Shown in pieces: positions 6,227-9,514 of a stretch of DNA of 9,514 nucleotides (position 1 is its first letter; each line of letters opens with the position of its first letter). The translations under genes and the position numbers were made by a program. Origin of the DNA: an uncultured Eubacteriales bacterium (GTDB lineage Bacteria > Bacillota > Clostridia > Oscillospirales > Acutalibacteraceae). The notes below the pieces were generated by a model that did no database searches, had not been told where the DNA came from, and worked only from the letters and a program-made list of their open reading frames with translations. The DNA lies in NCBI GenBank assembly GCA_902462035.1, contig CABQAC010000062.1, forward strand, positions 1 through 9,514. Reading direction: 5' to 3'.

Positions 6227-8467
6227 TTACCGGAAAATCAAGTCCCGGCCGCCGGTAGTGCGCATCGATATGGTGCCGTTCTGGCTGGTCGTGTAAAGAT
6301 ACGCCGCCAACGGCGACAGTTTTGCCGCCAAATAGGGAGTTTGCTCCTGGGTGGCGGAAACCACCAACACGTTGGCCCGCAGCAGTTCCGCATGGTCCGG
6401 CAGCTTTCCGAGCACCAGCAGATCGGCCGCGCGGAGGAGGGGCGGCAAATCGGCTGCATCGCAGACGCCGTCGCCCACCAGCACGGAAATATTCCACGCC
6501 CGGCAATGATACCATGCGCCGCCCGCCGAGGCGATCCTCTGGACGGAGATCTTCTCCCCAAACCGAAAACCGCTGTCACCGCCGTCCTGCAGCAATTCGC
6601 AGTCTTCCCCCATAGCCGCCAGCAGCGCGTCGTCCAAAGGACCGCTGCCAAACCACCCCACCCGGGGCCGGCAAGTCTCCATCAGTTGGGCCTGGACCAG
6701 CGCGCTTTTTCGTTCTCCATCGGGCGCAATCAGAAGGTCCAGCTTTCCGCCGCCCTCTCGGGCCAGGTAATCTTCACACCGGTAGGCGGTGGCCCTGCTC
6801 TGCCCGCTGGACAGCAGCCAGCCGCCGCCGTCCCATACCATAGCGACCGCGACCCCCTCGCCGCTGTCCATCACGCCAATGCGGATTGTTCCGTTCCGAA
6901 GAATATCATCCGTTAAAGACAAAACCAGCAATACCACAAGCGAAAGGAGTCCCGCCGTCAATACCGCCCGTTTTCGTTTCATCACCAATATGGTCCCCGC
7001 CGCGCACAAAAAGGTCGCGCCTATCCAAAGGGGAATCACGTCTTCTCCCGGGGCAAAGAGCAGACCGGCCGAAGCAAGCAGGTGGGTGGCAGACATCAAA
7101 TAGTTGGAAAGGACGCCCGCAATCAGGGCAAGGGGCTTTGCCAAGAATAACAACGGTTCAAAGAAGCTGAGGAGGGACGCAAGCATCCCGCAAGCCATCG
7201 CCGCCTCGGCGGGCAAAACGGTAGCCACATTGGCCAGCGGGCTGGCCAGCGAAATCTCGCCGAATACCAGCAGGATCACCGGAAAGGCGCAAACCATGGC
7301 GGAGAGAGAAGTCGCCGCCATGGTCACCATACCCCGGCTAAACCGGGACCGCACGCCATGGGGAAAGCGGCTGATCATCCACCCGCCGATAGGCTCTGCC
7401 AGCAGGATGATCCCAAAGGTAGATAGAAACGACAGCTGAAAATTGATGCCGCCCGCAATACAGGGATTGGCCACGCACAGCACCAGGGCCGCCAGGCCCA
7501 GGGAATTGAGCGAATCCGGCTTGCGGAAGATGATACCGCCCAGTAAGTACAGTAGGGACATCACCGCCGCCCGGCTGACCGACGGCGTAAAGCCGGAAAG
7601 GGCCGCAAACCCCAACACCCCCGCCGCCGACAGCGCGTAACACAGCCGCCGCGGCATACGCAGCCCCAGGAAAAGGCACAGGAGCATCTGCGCGAAGAAT
7701 GCGGTATGCAAGCCGGATACCGCCAGCAGATGAGAAACGCCGCAGTTCCGAAAATCCGCGATAACCTGATCCGGAATTTGGGCCGTTTCTCCCAATGTCA
7801 GCCCCGCGATCAGGGATGATTGGGACGGCGGCAGCAGGCTCCCCATCTGAAACAGCATGGCGGCGCGTGCCTGCATAATGCCGTACCACAAATCCCGGGG
7901 CGCCTCACCGTTTTTTGTTACCCCGGACCGCAGGTTGGCAAACAGATAAACGCCTTGGGCCTGATAACTGATTTTTGAGGTATAGCCCATACCCCCGCCG
8001 GGCGCGCCGAAATACACGTCGGCGGTGACCACATCGTACAGAGAAACCTGGAGCGGGGTATCGGAATTCAGCCGCAGTTTTAAGTGCTGGGGAACGTCTT
8101 GATCCGTCAACCTACCGTCCCGCTCCACCTGCACAACGGCGGTATCCACCACATACTGGTAACCGCCGTTGTGCCGTTCCGGCCCGGCGGAAATCCGCAT
8201 GGTGACAACGCCCCTGGCCCCGTCAAGCTCCCTTGCTGGCTCTACCACAGATTTTTGGTATCCGGCGGACACGAACACCGCCGTGGCGGCGCACAGCAAA
8301 GCCAGCGGCACAATTCCTTTTTGCCGGGTACGCCGGCAGAAAAAAGACGCGACGCCAACCGCGGCAGCCAGCGCACCCAACACCAGCGCCGGGCCAACCG
8401 CTAAAAAAACAGCGGCCGTCTGGCCCAGGGCGACCGCAAAACCCATGACCATCAACGGCCGTTTCAC
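6227..8467 (-). CDS. comEC: Competence protein ComEC/Rec2 with degenerate metallo-beta-lactamase domain
   Basis: A 746-residue membrane channel that would carry single-stranded DNA across the cytoplasmic membrane in natural transformation. N-terminal helices (about 1–70) precede an OB-fold-like DUF4131 region (about 75–190). The Competence domain (about 210–515) carries LIAGLTLGE and the hallmark GVSHLLAVSGLH (243–254), then many membrane segments. The C-terminal part (about 525–746) lines up with the metallo-beta-lactamase domain, but its motifs are altered: DVGQGDA is DSGEGVA (534–540), the LIDGG aspartate is replaced in LLSSG (551–555), and the THxHxDH position reads APDGERK (581–587). Nuclease activity of this domain is thus unlikely. 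The GTG start has GGGGGAGGG about 9 bases upstream. It lies 29 bases after the phosphoribosyltransferase gene and 16 before holA. I see no com pilus genes in the window. Confidence 0.93.
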   Translation of the reverse strand: MKRPLMVMGFAVALGQTAAVFLAVGPALVLGALAAAVGVASFFCRRTRQKGIVPLALLCAATAVFVSAGYQKSVVEPARELDGARGVVTMRISAGPERHNGGYQYVVDTAVVQVERDGRLTDQDVPQHLKLRLNSDTPLQVSLYDVVTADVYFGAPGGGMGYTSKISYQAQGVYLFANLRSGVTKNGEAPRDLWYGIMQARAAMLFQMGSLLPPSQSSLIAGLTLGETAQIPDQVIADFRNCGVSHLLAVSGLHTAFFAQMLLCLFLGLRMPRRLCYALSAAGVLGFAALSGFTPSVSRAAVMSLLYLLGGIIFRKPDSLNSLGLAALVLCVANPCIAGGINFQLSFLSTFGIILLAEPIGGWMISRFPHGVRSRFSRGMVTMAATSLSAMVCAFPVILLVFGEISLASPLANVATVLPAEAAMACGMLASLLSFFEPLLFLAKPLALIAGVLSNYLMSATHLLASAGLLFAPGEDVIPLWIGATFLCAAGTILVMKRKRAVLTAGLLSLVVLLVLSLTDDILRNGTIRIGVMDSGEGVAVAMVWDGGGWLLSSGQSRATAYRCEDYLAREGGGKLDLLIAPDGERKSALVQAQLMETCRPRVGWFGSGPLDDALLAAMGEDCELLQDGGDSGFRFGEKISVQRIASAGGAWYHCRAWNISVLVGDGVCDAADLPPLLRAADLLVLGKLPDHAELLRANVLVVSATQEQTPYLAAKLSPLAAYLYTTSQNGTISMRTTGGRDLIFR

Positions 8468-8496
8468 CAGTCATCCCTCCCCCGGTGAGCTGGTTT

Positions 8497-9039
8497 TCAG
8501 GACTTGGGGAACAGGGGCAGCGGCTCCAAAAACACAATATCGTCTCGCTCCGCTGCGTCGCCCTCGGCCAATACCGCCGCGCTTCCCACCACGGTGCCGC
8601 CCGCTTCCTCGATCAGCCGCTGCACCGCGGAAAGCGATTCCCCAGTGCTGATTACATCGTCGGCAATAAGAATGCGGCGGCCGCGGATTTGTTCGACTTC
8701 CTCTTCCGACAGGTACAAATGCTGCAGTTTTGCGGTGGTTATCGATTTGACCTCTACCGCCAGGGGGTTGCGCATGTACAGCTTAACGCCTTTGCGGGCT
8801 ACAAAGTACTGGCGGCAGCCCTGCCGCGCCATTTCGTAAGCCAAGGGGATTCCCTTTGCCTCGGCCGTGACAATAATATCGTGCTGCGGACATTTTTGAA
8901 GCAGAGCGGCTGCGGCCTTTTCGGTCAGTTCCACATCGCCGAACATAATAAAAGCCGCAATGTCCAGCGAATCGTTGATGGGGCAAAGGGGTAAATCCCG
9001 CTCACAGCCCGCGATGGTCATCCGGTAACTTTTTTGCAT
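8497..9039 (-). CDS. Apt-like phosphoribosyltransferase
   Basis: A type I phosphoribosyltransferase related to adenine phosphoribosyltransferase, which would join a purine-like base to PRPP for salvage; the real substrate is not certain. The PRPP loop RRILIADDVISTGESLSAV is complete, with the two adjacent Asp and the TGES turn. Upstream are DIIVTAEAKGIPLAYEMAR and YFVARKGVKLYM, which match the Apt-like clostridial subgroup, and the end EGDAAERDDIVFLEPLPLF is also typical of it. Two ATGs lie close together (9045 and 9039). I prefer the second, giving 180 residues, because GGGAGG ends 9 bases before it and only 3 before the first. It sits between the HIT gene (gap about 30 bases) and comEC. Often annotated as adenine phosphoribosyltransferase, but it differs from classical Apt at the N-terminus. 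Confidence 0.85.
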   Translation of the reverse strand: MQKSYRMTIAGCERDLPLCPINDSLDIAAFIMFGDVELTEKAAAALLQKCPQHDIIVTAEAKGIPLAYEMARQGCRQYFVARKGVKLYMRNPLAVEVKSITTAKLQHLYLSEEEVEQIRGRRILIADDVISTGESLSAVQRLIEEAGGTVVGSAAVLAEGDAAERDDIVFLEPLPLFPKS

Positions 9040-9069
9040 GGCCATATTCCTCCCAGCTTTTTATTCGCT

Positions 9070-9408
9070 TTACAGCAGACGGGCGCCCATCGGCTTGCCC
9101 GCCAACAAGTGAAAATGCAGATGCCGCACAGTCTGTCCGGCATCTTCCCCAGTATTGGAGATGACGCGGAATCCGTCTTTCAGCTGCAAATCCTTGGACA
9201 AGGCCGCGATCACCTCGAAGATATGGGCGACCACCGCGCTGTTTTCCGGCGTAACGGCAGCTGCGGATTCGATATGCTTTTTGGGTATGACCAGAATGTG
9301 GACCGGCGCTTGAGGCTCGATATCGTAAAAGGCCAGGACCTGATCGTCCTCGTACGCCTTTCTGCAGGGGATTTCCCCGCGGATGATTTTGCAGAAGATG
9401 CAATCCAT
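9070..9408 (-). CDS. hinT: HIT-family (histidine triad) nucleotide-binding protein, HinT-like
   Basis: A complete 112-residue HIT protein. HinT-type members hydrolyse purine nucleoside phosphoramidates, such as the AMP-lysine made by aminoacyl-tRNA synthetases. The histidine triad QTVRHLHFHLLAG has His96, His98 and His100. The N-terminal CIFCKII with Cys3 and Cys6 is the zinc-binding form common in bacteria. FYDIEPQAPVHILVIPKKHI (residues 27–46) is the nucleotide-binding strand region. The ATG is preceded by GGGAGG about 9 bases upstream, inside the 17-base gap after alaS. Position next to an alanyl-tRNA synthetase fits the role of clearing aminoacyl-adenylate by-products, an inference from neighbourhood only. 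Confidence 0.93.
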   Translation of the reverse strand: MDCIFCKIIRGEIPCRKAYEDDQVLAFYDIEPQAPVHILVIPKKHIESAAAVTPENSAVVAHIFEVIAALSKDLQLKDGFRVISNTGEDAGQTVRHLHFHLLAGKPMGARLL

Positions 9409-9425
9409 AGTCTGCTTCCTCCCTT

Positions 9426-9514
9426 TTATTTCAACATGGCTTTTAAGAGCGATTCCGTCTGCGCCAGCGCCTCGTCCAGTTTTCCCGCGTCTTTAGCGCC
9501 TGCCATGGCGCTGT
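9426..9514 (-). CDS. alaS: Alanyl-tRNA synthetase, C-terminal end (truncated by window edge)
   Basis: Only the last 28 codons are in the window, ending in TAA at 9426–9428. The visible peptide SAMAGAKDAGKLDEALAQ followed by a short helix matches the extreme C-terminus of AlaRS (usually a GKPD.A.GGGKD...LDEAL pattern), the C-Ala/DHHA1 region. The synthetase charges tRNA-Ala. It would be the upstream gene of the minus-strand cluster, with the HIT gene 17 bases downstream. With such a short piece the call depends on this one motif. Confidence 0.75.
   Translation of the reverse strand, partial: SAMAGAKDAGKLDEALAQTESLLKAMLK

Noticed and set aside
5975..6916. Long plus-strand open frame (313 codons) opposite the end of comEC and the start of holA
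   Set aside because: It lies antisense to two strongly recognised genes, its translation is Pro/Arg/Gln-rich without family motifs, and GC-rich coding DNA commonly opens such shadow frames.
1..9514. CRISPR array, transposase, integrase, toxin–antitoxin or defence genes
   Set aside because: No repeat–spacer pattern, no terminal inverted repeats with a recombinase gene, and no proteins resembling such systems were seen on either strand.

Overview
The window looks like a chromosomal segment of a low-to-moderate GC Gram-positive bacterium of the class Clostridia, probably an Oscillospiraceae/Ruminococcaceae-type gut anaerobe. This is inferred from the RNase M5 with a Clostridia-type C-terminal part, the neighbourhood alaS–HIT–phosphoribosyltransferase–comEC–holA–rnmV, strong AGGAGG-type ribosome binding sites, intrinsic terminators, sigma-A type promoters, and protein sequences that read as clostridial. 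Family assignments come from recognising motifs by eye; no search was run.

Left part (1–3076, plus strand): the 3' end of a PRK06851-like P-loop ATPase-related gene; putP, a Na+/proline symporter with its own strong promoter inside a perfect inverted repeat and its own terminator; then a small DUF4234 membrane protein with a GTG start and a strong terminator.

Middle (about 3077–4317): a visibly AT-richer stretch. About 590 bases have no recognisable gene. They are followed by a minus-strand gene for a probable GyrI-like effector-binding protein, which abuts the terminator of a tRNA-Leu(GAG) gene. A tRNA-3'-end-like relic lies at the far side of that gene, so this could be a small, decayed tRNA-adjacent insertion. 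No integrase or transposase is seen.

Right part (4318–9514, minus strand): reading leftward, the order is alaS (3' end only), hinT-like HIT protein, an Apt-like phosphoribosyltransferase, comEC, holA and rnmV, with short gaps of 16–67 bases and a ribosome binding site before each gene. This is a probable operon mixing translation, nucleotide salvage, DNA uptake, replication and rRNA maturation. The tRNA-Leu gene follows with its own full-consensus promoter and terminator.

I did not find a convincing new multi-gene system. The most notable points are a ComEC whose metallo-beta-lactamase domain has lost its metal-binding motif, the palindrome framing the putP promoter, and the low-GC patch next to the tRNA.
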